Under the pieces are notes generated by a model. It had not been told where the DNA came from. It worked only from the letters and a program-made list of their open reading frames with translations, and ran no database searches. A stretch of 64,000 nt of DNA, from assembly GCA_029255685.2 (NCBI GenBank), contig CM055316.2:77498861-77562860 (forward strand). The letters are read 5' to 3'. Each line of letters starts with the position of its first letter. Positions within the stretch are counted from its first letter, which is position 1. The stretch comes from Silene conica (lineage: Eukaryota > Streptophyta > Magnoliopsida > Caryophyllales > Caryophyllaceae). The translations under genes were made by a program, and so were the position numbers. Below, piece after piece: positions 9,970-20,753 of this stretch.

Positions 9970-12900
9970 TTGATGTTCTTTTTAGGGTAATTGGGTTTGA
10001 AATATTGTCCAATATATTATTAGTTTTTTTTAAACTGTATACCATCCGATTTAGTTTGGATATGAGAACTAGAACAACTTTTTACCAGTTGATCTAAGTC
10101 TTCATGGATTTCAAACTTCTAGCATCTTGTTGGTAAACCATATGTTGTCTCTATGTTATAAATTACAGCAAGTCTTGCTTAAAACGAGTATTAACGTCTT
10201 AAGTTTAAAACGGGTCAAATACCACTAAGTGGAGCTAATAAGACAAAAAAATTGTCCTTTTACGGATAATGACGGTTTAAAATGAGAATTTGTGTATAAA
10301 TTATATACTATGTTACTATATCTGGACTTTTTTTTGAAGTTAGAGAAATATTACATATTAAAGACTCTGTTTCTTACGTGGTTTGTGGAATTACGAATTT
10401 TCTATTTTTCTATATAAAAGAATGAGTTTTTTTACGTGATGGTTTTGTATTTCTTTGAAATCTACGTGGTACCTCTTGTTTTTTAAAAATATTAGGGGTA
10501 CCCCTAAATCTAATGAAACAATTTAAAATACAAAAACTTTTCTAATTCGCCTCTTTTAAATGTTTAGTTTATACACTTTGATTGATTTTTCAACAAAAAA
10601 TTGTCATGCCATTAACATGAACATGAACCTAGTTTACTCAATCGTAACACATTTTCATTACAAAATTTAACTAATTTGGGTATTTTAGAAATATTTTAAT
10701 AACTTTAAGGATACCACTCGTGTTTTCAGAACGCTGAAATACCAAGTAAAATTAAAAAAGAAAAAAAGAAAAAAAACACACAAAATACCATAGAAAACCC
10801 TAAAAATATTTACCGAGTACAGTTTTTTGTCTTTCAACCATCAAAGAGTTTTGCTTGTAATAGATACTGAAAATGAATACTATACTCTTATAATAAAGCA
10901 AGTGGACATATAAATAAAGAAAATTGATCATCATATTGCCACTCGCATTATGTGAGAGAAGTACTATTCGTTTTTAGTTTATAACGAATAATGTTCGTCT
11001 TCAATGAGAATGATGGGTAGGTCGACTTGTACTTGATCCCAATAACATAACCATGTGTTTAACTTTACCCCAAGCTCAAGTAAATACAATTGGAAACAGT
11101 AATAAGTGTATGGGAATAAAATAATAGTAGTTGAAATTACGTGTTGATATGTCGGCATCAATATTTAAAAGGAAATCAAATTACACCTTTGCTTCATTAA
11201 GGGTTGCAAAAGTAAACCGATTTGATTGGATACATATGATTAGAATTGCGAAAAAAAGGTACACAATAAGAAAAACATCAAAGCTGTTTCCGTGATCACA
11301 TGTCCAAAACTTTCACACAATAGTTTTAAGGTCCGGTTTTGGCGAACGATTGAAACTGAATTGAATCGAGCTAAACTAAGATCATGTTCTTTTCGGTTAA
11401 AACAAGCTGAATTGAATTCATGTAAGTAGAGCTTAATTGAACTAAATTGAGTGAAACTGGGGTGAAGTGAATTTAATTGAATTAAATGTTAATTTTGTGA
11501 AGATATTAATTGAACATAATTAATTAAACGTAAATAAAATGTAACGGAATACAGCCAAAAAAATTGAAAGAAGCTTAAATTTAGCCAGAAAGAACAGGGA
11601 CTAAATCGGATATGCTCAGGTCAATAAACTTGAAACAAGTTAAGCTGAACTGAAGTAACTGAGAAGTGAGCTAAATGATACATAGTAGTTGAAATTAAGC
11701 TTAAAAACAAGGTTATATTCAAAAGTAAAGGAAATTGTAAACATTACAATCTAGTGTTTATCACAAGCAAAATTTTATTTCAATAAAAATGAGATGCGGA
11801 AAATACGTTTTTTTTTTGTGGAAAGTTAAAGTCTTTAATTCTACAAGTACCATTGCTACTTTTCATTTTGTTTTGTTATTGTCATATTAACATACCGTAG
11901 AAACTAGTAATCCACAATTTTGAAATCGTTGTCATGAAACCTTACAGAATATAATTGATCCAAGATTTAAACTAACCTGAGTCTCACAATTAAAATACGA
12001 CAAAAACTTAACTCAATTCTATTACTTTAGATTCGTAGCGATTCACTCAATAATTTTGTATCAAAGTCGCTAAATGGTTAAACAAGCACCAACTTAGAGT
12101 CAAATTTATAACACAAATCCTAATCCATCTCAATTTTATTGTTCCCTTTCTTCAAACTTCATCCCAAAAAATTACCCCTTTCTAAATTTAGTAAGTATTT
12201 ACACTACAAGTTCATACTTCTCATTTAATTATTTTTTCCTTAAATGCACCCTAAAATAGAAAGTATGACTAAATAAATGGGATGTATGGCGTACTTATGA
12301 GGGCTACAGACTTATGACTTATGATTGTCACAATCGATTTAAATAATGTTAAGAAGAAACAGAATCTGTGAAGCGTCGTAGGGTTAGATCTAGACCTGAC
12401 AAAATTAACTCAATCTGAATAACTCGACGTGTAACTGACCCGACAAATGAACTCAAGACTGGAGTTTGACCCGAGCGAATGTTAATTTTGTCAGGTCGAC
12501 GATCTAGACATGGATCGAACCCTTCTAAACCCACAATTAACTTGATCCAAATCCGATCCAAATTCTCTATTCTATAAGTCTAATTATAAGCGTCACAAGC
12601 AAGATTTGCCGAATCTATAAAAGGACTATATCATCATATAATCAACAAAATCAGTACATATGTTTGTCTATTCGTTGAATTTTTGTTTAGCTTTACAGTT
12701 GTCAGAATTCAGAAGGCCCAATAATATTTGGTAATTGACCCGAATAATGTCTTAATCACTGGACCGCATGTTGAGATCTTAACAGTACTTGACCCGGCAA
12801 GATCTTGATACCCGAATAATAAACTTTAAATCTTAATAAATACTTTATTCTTTTGCCATCATCAATTGTCAACCTTACCCAATTTTGGACCCCTTCTTTG

Positions 12901-13050
12901 TTACACCATCTTTTATATCCCATTTTTGGCATGGAATAACTTAGCTTATTTCCTCTAATTATTATACTTAAGACTCTTGACTCTTGAGATAAGTAAGTAT
13001 TAATGTGAATATTATATTAAATTATTATCGAATGAAAAAAAAAATTATAA
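9970..13050. other. Intergenic DNA without recognisable genes
   Basis: AT-rich sequence. It contains one MITE (10166-10294), degenerate AATTGAA/GAACTGAA-rich sequence (about 11340-11680) and GACCCGA-type degenerate sequence (about 12370-12560 and 12720-12820). Reading frames in these parts are short and repetitive. Confidence 0.5.
10166..10294. mobile_element. MULE-type MITE, short member
   Basis: Bounded by a perfect 9-bp direct repeat TATAAATTA (10157-10165 and 10295-10303). Ends are CAGCAAGTCTTGCTTAAAACG and GAGAATTTGTG, matching the longer family members at 28918, 31178 and 59320. 129 bp, no coding capacity. Confidence 0.8.
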
Positions 13051-13164
13051 AAATGTAATGTCGCGTTGTATGCATATCATCGTATTATGGAGACGATATA
13101 TAATATTTTTTTTTTCTCTTTATAGTACTATTTGTGAGGAAAAATTAAGTTTTTTATTTTATTT

Positions 13165-14550
13165 GAAAAGTACCTTTTGGAAAATTAAAATAGTAATGAG
13201 CACTAAAAAGAAGAGAAAAAAAGTGAAGAATCAAATCTATGTCAATGATATGTGAAAGAAGATGGCTTCCACTTGCAGCTTCTAATGTGAACTTGTGTAA
13301 GTTGTAGAGGTTATGTAATTATCTAGTTGTTCAGGCTTGATTTTAGTATCGATTTATTTCGAAAGTATATTATACATATTTATAACACATTTGAAATTTT
13401 TATATTTTGTTATATTTGAAAAATAAAATAAAATAATCAAGGAAATAAAAAGAATAATTACCAACATTTTAACATGCACAACATTACAATTTCATATGTT
13501 ATGGCAAATATAATTAGATCTTCTTATTTGATCTTAATTTTACCTTTCTAAAAATCAAAATAATTGTTTGTAATTTGCACTACTAAAAACAAGGGGAAAA
13601 AAGTGACGAATCATATTTAAGTCGATAACGTGAATGAAGATTATCACCTCTACTTGCATCCTATAATACTCAACTTGCAAGAATGCAAGCTATAAAGGTT
13701 ATGGTCTCATTTGATTATTGCTTCCATAAAAATAGGTGAATTAGAAACTTCCATAATTTGAAAAAATGGGAGATGTTTGGTACCCTAAATCATTAGATTT
13801 ACATTTTTCTCATGATTTTCCACGAGTTTAATTACCTAGCTCCTACTAGGTAATTGGAAACTCTTGTGTCAGTTTAACTCTAGGATGTTAACCGAACGAA
13901 TTTTGGACCAATTTAAAATGAAGTGACCAATTCACGTGTTTTATAAAATCATGGAAATTTAATTCCCACATGGCAACTAAACAAGGCATATGTGATTATC
14001 GAATTATCCACGCATTAATTGTAGTATTGATATATTTTGAAAGTATATTGTACAATAAATACATATATATCTAAAGCATTTAATTTATGTTAATAATTAA
14101 AAAAATTCAGAAAATAACCAAAAAATATAATATAATGATCACTAACATAATAACATACTAACATGCATAACCTTGCCAAGAGATGTTACAATTAAATATG
14201 AGAAAAATACATATTGTAAAGTTATTTTAAAGTAACTTTTCGAAAATTAAAATAGTAATATGCACTATAAGAAGAGCAAAAAGTGAGAAATTAAAATAAA
14301 TTTAAGTCAGTAATATGTAAAAGAAGATAACCTCTACTCGCAATTTGTAATCCACAACTTGCAAGCTGTAGAGGTTATGTAATTATCTAGTCGTTCAGAC
14401 TCTAATATTAATGTCGACATATTTCAAAAGTATATCATACATATATATCAAAGACTTTTAACCTACATTGTTTAAAAAAAATAAAAAATAATAATCACCA
14501 ACATAGTAACATGCACAACATTCCCAAGAAATGGTACAATTTCAGAAGAA
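13165..14550. repeat. Three tandem diverged copies of an upstream repeat next to MIR169
   Basis: Copies at about 13165-13510, 13555-14205 and 14225-14550 share the same order of blocks: TTTGGAAAATTAAAATAGTAAT, AAGTGA(A/C)GAATC, a short inverted repeat (CCTCTACTTGCA ... GCAAGCTGTAGAGG), GTTATGTAATTATCTAG, CGAAAGTATATTATACAT and AACATGCACAACATT. The middle copy is interrupted at about 13710-13990 by an insertion whose GATGTTTGGTACC and ACTAAACAAGGC edges look Tourist-like. The third copy ends about 120 bp before the MIR169 TATA box. Confidence 0.75.
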
Positions 14551-14672
14551 AAAAAGAGAATAAGAATAAAAAAAGATATGAGTGGAAATTATTGAGAGGA
14601 ATGGGGTTAAATATGGGCAAAGAGAGAATCTAATTAATATGCATAATGACATATTGACATTGGCTACATTGG

Positions 14673-14682
14673 CTATATATAG
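14673..14682 (+). promoter_or_regulatory. TATA box of MIR169
   Basis: CTATATATAG, 75 bp before the predicted foldback. A start of transcription about 30 bp downstream would leave a short leader before the hairpin, normal for plant MIR genes. Confidence 0.55.
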
Positions 14683-14756
14683 GGCTCATGTTTGTTCATA
14701 TTGTACTACATTCCAAGTAGTATTTGTTAAGAGATTTTATGAAGAGAAAGGGCTTA

Positions 14757-14897
14757 CATGATGAGCAAGAGTAATTGTTGAGTAGCCAAGGATGACTTGC
14801 CTGCTTCTGTTTGATCAAGAGTCGATATTATCTCGACTCTTGGTATGGTTAGTCAGGCAGTCTCCTTGGCTATCTCGACTTACTCTTCTCCCTCATG
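14757..14897 (+). ncRNA. MIR169: MIR169 microRNA precursor hairpin
   Basis: The 5' arm carries TAGCCAAGGATGACTTGCC followed by TG at 14783-14803, which is the miR169h-n class sequence. The 3' arm carries AGGCAGTCTCCTTGGCTA (about 14855-14873), a typical miR169 star. The stem continues below the duplex (CATGATGAGCAAGAGTAA with TTACTCTTCTCCCTCATG). A terminal stem-loop, CAAGAGTCGA/TCGACTCTTG, closes the top. Known role: miR169 guides AGO1 to NF-YA (HAP2) transcripts and acts in drought, nitrogen and flowering responses. It sits alone behind its own TATA box and downstream of a triplicated repeat. The mature sequence, star and foldback together make the identification secure; expression cannot be judged. 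Confidence 0.93.
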
Positions 14898-14994
14898 CTA
14901 GCCTCTTGCTCTTCTTCTTGTTGTTGTTGCTCGCATTGGTTGGAGATGCGGGTAGGAGTCGAACCCTGGTGCCACATTGTTTGTTTTCTAACGC

Positions 14995-15120
14995 GTAAGT
15001 ATCTTAAAGTTCACTTAAATGTGTTGGTATTATTTAGTATATGACTGACTGAATTATCTGTATCATCTTCGAAACTGCGTTAGAATTACCATAGCATTCC
15101 AATGTTAAGGTTCAATGCAG
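14995..15120 (+). other. Possible intron in the MIR169 primary transcript
   Basis: GTAAGT at 14995 and a TTCAATGCAG acceptor ending at 15120 would give a 126-nt intron about 100 nt after the hairpin. Introns downstream of plant miRNA hairpins are known and can boost processing. There is no transcript evidence here. A tRNA-like GGTTCGACTCC box lies in the exon just before it, on the opposite strand (about 14955). Confidence 0.3.
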
Positions 15121-15905
15121 GTAGCATCACTGGTAGTGAAACAAGTCAGTATTGCAGGTCTATATCCAGCTGAGGTTATGTTCGATCTTTTTTGGGGGCT
15201 ATGGAGTACAGAAAGCGTTACTGGACGTGTTATACGACAACATTGTAGAATGTTGCCTTTTTTCGATAACTAGTTTATTAAGGCTAAAGGGTTTAGGTGT
15301 ATAAGAGCTGCGAATGCTGCGCACGCCTGCACGGAAGCAGACCTTGTACAACATAAGTGCAGTGGCTAAAACAGATAAGATAGTAGACGGGAAAGTTAAG
15401 CAATGTAAGACGAAACCATTAATGCAGCAAACATTTTCTGATAATTTAATCGAAAATTTATAACCAAAGGTACCGCGTAACAAAGGAACTGGATGTAGCA
15501 CAGTTTGCAGGAAATCAACACCAGAATCGTCGAAGAACTGCATATAACACAGTTTAGTTTTGACAGACAAGAAAGATCGATCAACAAGCAGAAAAGGCGT
15601 TCCAAGACAGAACAGACCGTCTTTAGACAATGTTAACAGACAAGTAAAGGAGTGAACATTCAGCTAATGTGTTAATTTAGCATCTTAGAGCCATTATATA
15701 ATCTCAACATCTCACTGAAACTTCTGATATACACCACCAATCCACCAATTTCCGAAAGGGATTTTTAGGCATCAATTGAATAAATTGACATTAATTAACC
15801 CTACCAATTTTCACAATACAAACAAACGGAGCAAAAATTACAAGCGACTTTTTTTGTCTTGGGTAGTGAAGAGATACTCGTAGCAAGGCTTCCGTGGATA
15901 CAAAC
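15121..15905. other. Region between MIR169 and the AG peptide gene
   Basis: Holds the presumed 3' part of the MIR169 transcript and, on the other strand, the 3' UTR of the AG peptide gene (roughly 15840-15905). A 143-codon open frame on the minus strand (15199-15630) has no recognisable domain and overlaps another frame; I do not call it a gene. Confidence 0.45.
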
Positions 15906-18900
15906 TTAATGGATGAGGTAGGTTAGCGCCAAGGCCACCAGCATCAAAGTGTAGGCTATCCCTTGATCAATACTTGTCCCTGAACCAACCCAAGTAGTAA
16001 TAGTATCAGTCATCACAGTAAATATGTATTGTCGATGAACAAGGATATGTACAGGGGTAATTGAAAGCAACAGGGATGAATAAAATGTCAATCACTTGTG
16101 TAAAAGGAACGACAACATCATTCTCAACAAAATGGTAGTCAAAAGCATAGACGTTTAATAGATACGGAATAACCATTACACCAGAACTGGCATAAAAGTG
16201 GAATATCAAACATTACGACATTGGCTTGTAAGTCTCAATGAGATACGGATATATCTCAACTTATATTGAAGCACAGCCACTTGACTCTAGGACCGAGTTG
16301 TGGTCCATTCTTAAACTTTCCTACCTTCAAATCATGAACCACAAGTATATATGTCGGTCAATTATACTTTTAAGCTATGTTGCTCGGACTCTCCAATATG
16401 ACCTCACGTACCCGTGTGGGACACTGGACACTCGGACATGGGTAGGACACTCGGACACTTCATTTTAGACCAAAAACATAAATTTTTTCATAAATAGAGG
16501 AATCCGACACTTGGAGGACACGTACCCGTGTCGGATACTTCTAATCGAGTCTGAGCAACATAGCTTTTAAGAGTCATCTCAATACTATCTGTGGAAGTAT
16601 TTCTCCGGATGTTATTTACTAAGAAAAAAGTTGATCCGTCTTGCATCATTATCTCCACTCTTATACACCGCCAATTGAGAGCATCTTTTCTTGAACCAAA
16701 TGTTCATCGCAATGATGCATAAGGCAGGGCATAACTCATTATGTCAATTCAAGATGCCGATTCCTACTTCCTTTCTCACCCCATAAACAAAACATCCATT
16801 TATGACTTTATGTTCTAAGTCAACTCAATTAGAGCGACATATCCTTTAAGAAGACTACTAATGTTCAGTTTCTAACCACTAGGTATCCATCGCAACAACT
16901 CCGCAACACTACTAGTGGTGCTTACTGCTTAGGCACTTGTATTCCAATCACTTTTTAAGACGCTTCCACCACACCATTAATATAGTTTTTATCTAGGTGA
17001 TATCCATTATCCGCTATGAGTTATTCATATTAGTTCTTCTCCACTCACATATATAAATACATCATGTGAATTTTCCTCCTCATAGCCTCCATTACATATG
17101 TTGATCTCCGCATCATAATGTTGAAAGAACGAAATCACAATCACTCAAACAAAATTCATTTCTCCCAACGCATAGAGATATAAGACCCAACACAATACAG
17201 CAATAGCTGCGATTCTAGGTTCATGCATCAGATTCAAAGCCTAACTTCTCGAATCATTCCGCGAAATCAAAATAAACCTAACGGCTAAAGTCATTGCTGA
17301 TTCCACTATCAATACAATGTAGACATTTACGAGCTACACCAGAATGCCTTCAGCACATGCTCTTTAAATTTTAATCTTGGTTTGCATGAAAATGAATATG
17401 ATAAAAGAACAATCAACTCTTATAAAACTACATAATGCAGGTAAAATCATACTCAAAAGTTGTCAACTAACCCTAAAATGCAATATATCTACAAAAAGGC
17501 AGTTACCAAAGTACCATACAAGCTTCACTAGATAAAAATATCATATCAATTGACCCAAACAGACTAATTTCCACCACTTTGCTAGGCAAAAAAAACTTAA
17601 ATTTTGTGCATTGTTCATTTACTACAAAAAATAAACACACCCATGTTGGCCATGTATGATTTTAACCTCTAATACACAAACAAAGCTGGCCTCCAAATAC
17701 TCCACCAAGTGATGAATTGCGCGTTAAATAAAAACACTTATTGTATCATTAGCCACCAGGTGATGAAATACGAGTCATATAAATATGATGTGCTCAAAAA
17801 AGCTTGTATCCGCAATTTTTTTGGCTTTGGTAGATTGTGCGACTTGCGGGTTTCCATTGGTTTTTGTTGTCTCATTGATGTATATGAGACTTGGGGGGAA
17901 ATGTTACAAATAGGCGTTTTTTTCAATCGTATTTCATCACTTTGTGGAACATTAAGAGGCAAGTATTTATGTTTGGTAGAGTACCAATTCCTAGGCCAAT
18001 GCATAGCTCAAGATGCCTACTCCTACTTCATTTATCATCCAATAAACAAAACATCCATTTATGTTTTAAGTCATCTCAACTACAGCGAACTTATCCTTTA
18101 AGAAGACTACCAATGATCGGTTTCTCGCTACCAGGAATCCATCGGGCCATCACAAAACCTCCTCCAGATCTTCCTCAAATTCTTGTCTAATACTTATAAT
18201 ACATGAAACACTACTTGTAGTGCTTAGGCACTTATATTTCAATCACTCTTTCAGACTGTTCCACCGCATCATTAATATACTCTTTATCAAGGTGACACCC
18301 TCCCCCCTTATTTTCATACTAGAGTATCGGCTTTAATCCCCGATTAGCTATTCATATTAGTTCCTCTCCACCCACACTTATTTAAATACATCATGTAGAC
18401 TTTCCTCCTCATAACCTCTCCATTACATTCGCTGATCTCCCCGTCATAATGTCCAAACAACGACATCACAATCACTCAAACAAAAAATCATTTCTCCCTA
18501 CGCATAGATATATAAGACACAACATAATCAACAATAACTGCAATTCCAGCTTCATGCAACAGGTTCAAACTTCAAAGGCCATCTTCTCAAATCATTCCAA
18601 AAACCAGAACAAAGTTAATCGAATTCCTTGATGATTTCACTGTCAATACAATGTCAATTATTCCAAGCAACACCAGACTAGTAATTACAATACCCGAATC
18701 CCTTCAGCACATAGAAAAATGTCTCCTTTACTAAAGCAGGCATGCTAACAATCAACCCTTTAAAAAACTATATAATGCAGGCAAAATCATACTCATAATT
18801 GATCAAGCTAACCCTACAATGCAATAGATCTACAAAAGGGCAGTCACCAAACATTATAAAAATCATAAACACTAATTCTCATATGAGACGGTCTCGTAAA

Positions 18901-19214
18901 ACCCAACTAAATCACAATTTCATATCAACTAACCCAAAAAGAAACAAACTTTCATCACTATAACCATGATTTAAACTGCATTGTTAATCTACTGCAAAAC
19001 ACAGCCATACCCAAATACGATTATACCCAACAATCCCATAAATTTCAGATCTTTAGCAATAAAAACAATGTATATAAACAAATGAAAAAAATTAGGATTA
19101 AAAAATACCATCGCTAGTAGGGGAAGGAGCAGGAGAAGCGGATTGAGCCTGAGTTAGAGCAAATATGAGAGAGAGGACGGTAAAAACGATGAAAGAAACT
19201 ATTGAGACCTCCAT
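15906..19214 (-). CDS. Arabinogalactan peptide (AGP16/20/22/41 class), GPI-anchored
   Basis: Two exons on the minus strand: 19214-19109 (106 nt, start codon at 19214) and 15979-15906 (74 nt, stop TAA). Donor GATG/GTATTT and acceptor TTCAG/GGACA join in phase and give 59 residues. Residues 1-23 are a hydrophobic signal peptide ending in a Q-A cleavage region. The mature core has the Ser/Pro and Ala/Pro pattern ASPAPSPTSDG, whose prolines are expected to be hydroxylated and carry arabinogalactan. GTSIDQGIAYTLMLVALAL is the conserved C-terminal GPI-attachment signal. Family knowledge: a lipid-anchored cell-surface proteoglycan core. The odd feature is a 3.1-kb intron for a 180-nt coding region; it contains a 1-kb tandem duplication and a small foldback element. 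A CT-rich leader precedes the start codon. Confidence 0.9.
16372..16566. mobile_element. Small foldback element in the AG peptide intron
   Basis: Starts AAGCTATGTTGCTCGGACTC and ends with its imperfect inverse GAGTCTGAGCAACATAGCTT; ACACTCGGACA and CGTACCCGTGT motifs lie inside. 195 bp and non-coding. This type of repeat is widespread in plants. I see no clear target duplication, so the superfamily stays open. Confidence 0.6.
16755..19040. repeat. Tandem duplication inside the AG peptide intron
   Basis: About 16755-17700 and 18009-19040 are diverged direct copies with an offset near 1.25-1.3 kb. Landmarks present in both, in order: AAACAAAACATCCATTTATG, CTTTAAGAAGACTAC, TTCATATTAGTTC, AATACATCATGT, TTTTCCTCCTCATA and CTACAAAA(A/G)GGCAG. 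Several reading frames of up to 130 codons across the copies are not conserved between them, so they are not coding. Confidence 0.75.
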
Positions 19215-20753
19215 TGTTGATGTTTGAAGCTATATATTAATATCTATCTACAATGAAGGGAAGGAGAAGACGCGGTAATAGAGAGAGGATGCAGAAAGAG
19301 AAAGAAAGAGAAGAACAGGAAACAAGTGTTGAATTGTTGATAAATATTGTCAATGTAAAACAGGAGTTTGTGTTTGGTGTCCAACGGGTCACTCGAGTTT
19401 GGGTTAAGACAGATTAATAGATTACGCGTCGGGTCAGGTCAGGTCAAATTGGTTTGGATATTGTATTTTTGAATTGTAATCGATGACTCGGTTTGTATTT
19501 TTAAATTATTTATTTAAGATTTAAGACTTTTATTGTGCATTTGGAACTAATAAAGTCCGCCCGATTTGATTGAACAAGTCAATTCGAGTTGTATTTGATT
19601 TTGAATAATGTCGAGTTTTTTAAGTTTAGCTTTCGATAACATTAGATCAATTGCATAATGAATGGGATTTGTTTTTTAGAAAAGAATTTCTATCTATTCC
19701 TTTTTGTTTTTTCGGTGTGTAATATTTTGTTTCATACAATCGTGAAAAAAATCTTTGAAGTGAGTTATTTGACACCGAGAAATTAAATAACTATCATGTT
19801 TATTTCGTAATTCCTATTAGCCATATTGTTGCGTAGATGATCGTCTCAATCATTTGTTAACATTAATTAAAATATTCTTCAGAGTCCCAAAAAAATGTAG
19901 AATGAAAAAGGTAAACAAATGATTTGAAACTGAGTATATGGGGCCATTTTGGCTTAATTTGTGTTGGAAAAATAAGCTGTAATTTGAATTTAGTTGATTT
20001 AGTATTTCTGGGTTGTAAACTGGTCCACTCCTGTGATGAGCTAATTCATGCTGGCGACAACGGAGCACAAGGATTAGCACCTTTCAAAGAGAAAGATACG
20101 AAGTCATTTGGATAGGACTTGGGACCGCTTTGCCCTTGTCAAATCTCGGAGCAAATCTCCCAGGACGCAAGTACAAACCAACTGTGACACTTGTCCAAAA
20201 CCCCGGTCACATACTCACACAGTCACATGCGCCTTGCAATTCGATTTGGTTTACTGGCATAGTACTCCATAGTATTTAGCATTGTCCCTTGGGCACCACA
20301 TGTCCACATTCCCCGTCTGACATGAGTGCAGTGACGTCAAAATTGACCCATCTCGAATGAGCCGTACTAGCTGAAAGGGGCTCAATAGTTTGTAAAACTA
20401 AAGATTACTTACATACATGACAAACTTCCGAAAATGAAAAGACTTGAACCTAATCATTACCACACTACCGGAATATCCGATCTGAGCTCAAAACTGATTC
20501 ACTTCCACCTGAAGCTAAAGTGACTCGATGCCTAAGGGAGTAACAGTTTGAGAAGTTTCAGTGCACTTCTCCGCTTCAGTGCACTTCTCCGCTTCAGTAC
20601 ACATTTGTTTACATTCCTCGTATTTACGATAGGCAACAAAAACACAGTGGTGGTTAGATTGTTATAGGCCACAACCACAGTTGCACCGACAAAAGGCCTC
20701 CAAAAAAAGCAACTTCTGTTAGGATTAGAATTACCATACATGAACATATGTCA
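19215..20753. other. Intergenic DNA with the AG peptide promoter and 3' flank of the next gene
   Basis: The first about 150 bp contains the CT/GA-rich leader of the AG peptide gene. About 19385-19460 is a GGGTCAGGTCAGG-type degenerate repeat. 20540-20600 includes a perfect 19-bp tandem duplication (CAGTGCACTTCTCCGCTT). Several weak frames on both strands are not recognisable. Confidence 0.5.

Noticed and set aside
12349-12561. 70-codon minus-strand frame
   Set aside because: Lies in GACCCGA-type degenerate repeat sequence; no domain or conserved neighbours.
14792-14998. 68-codon frame overlapping the MIR169 hairpin
   Set aside because: It reads straight through the miRNA stem; its leucine-rich peptide is a by-product of the hairpin and of CTT-rich sequence.
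15199-15630. 143-codon open frame on the minus strand near MIR169
   Set aside because: No recognisable domain, overlapped by another long frame in the same strand, codon use no different from its surroundings, and no splice partner.
17709-18190. Overlapping open frames of 88-130 codons on both strands in the AG peptide intron
   Set aside because: The tandem sister copy of this DNA does not keep any of these frames open, so they are chance frames in duplicated intron sequence.
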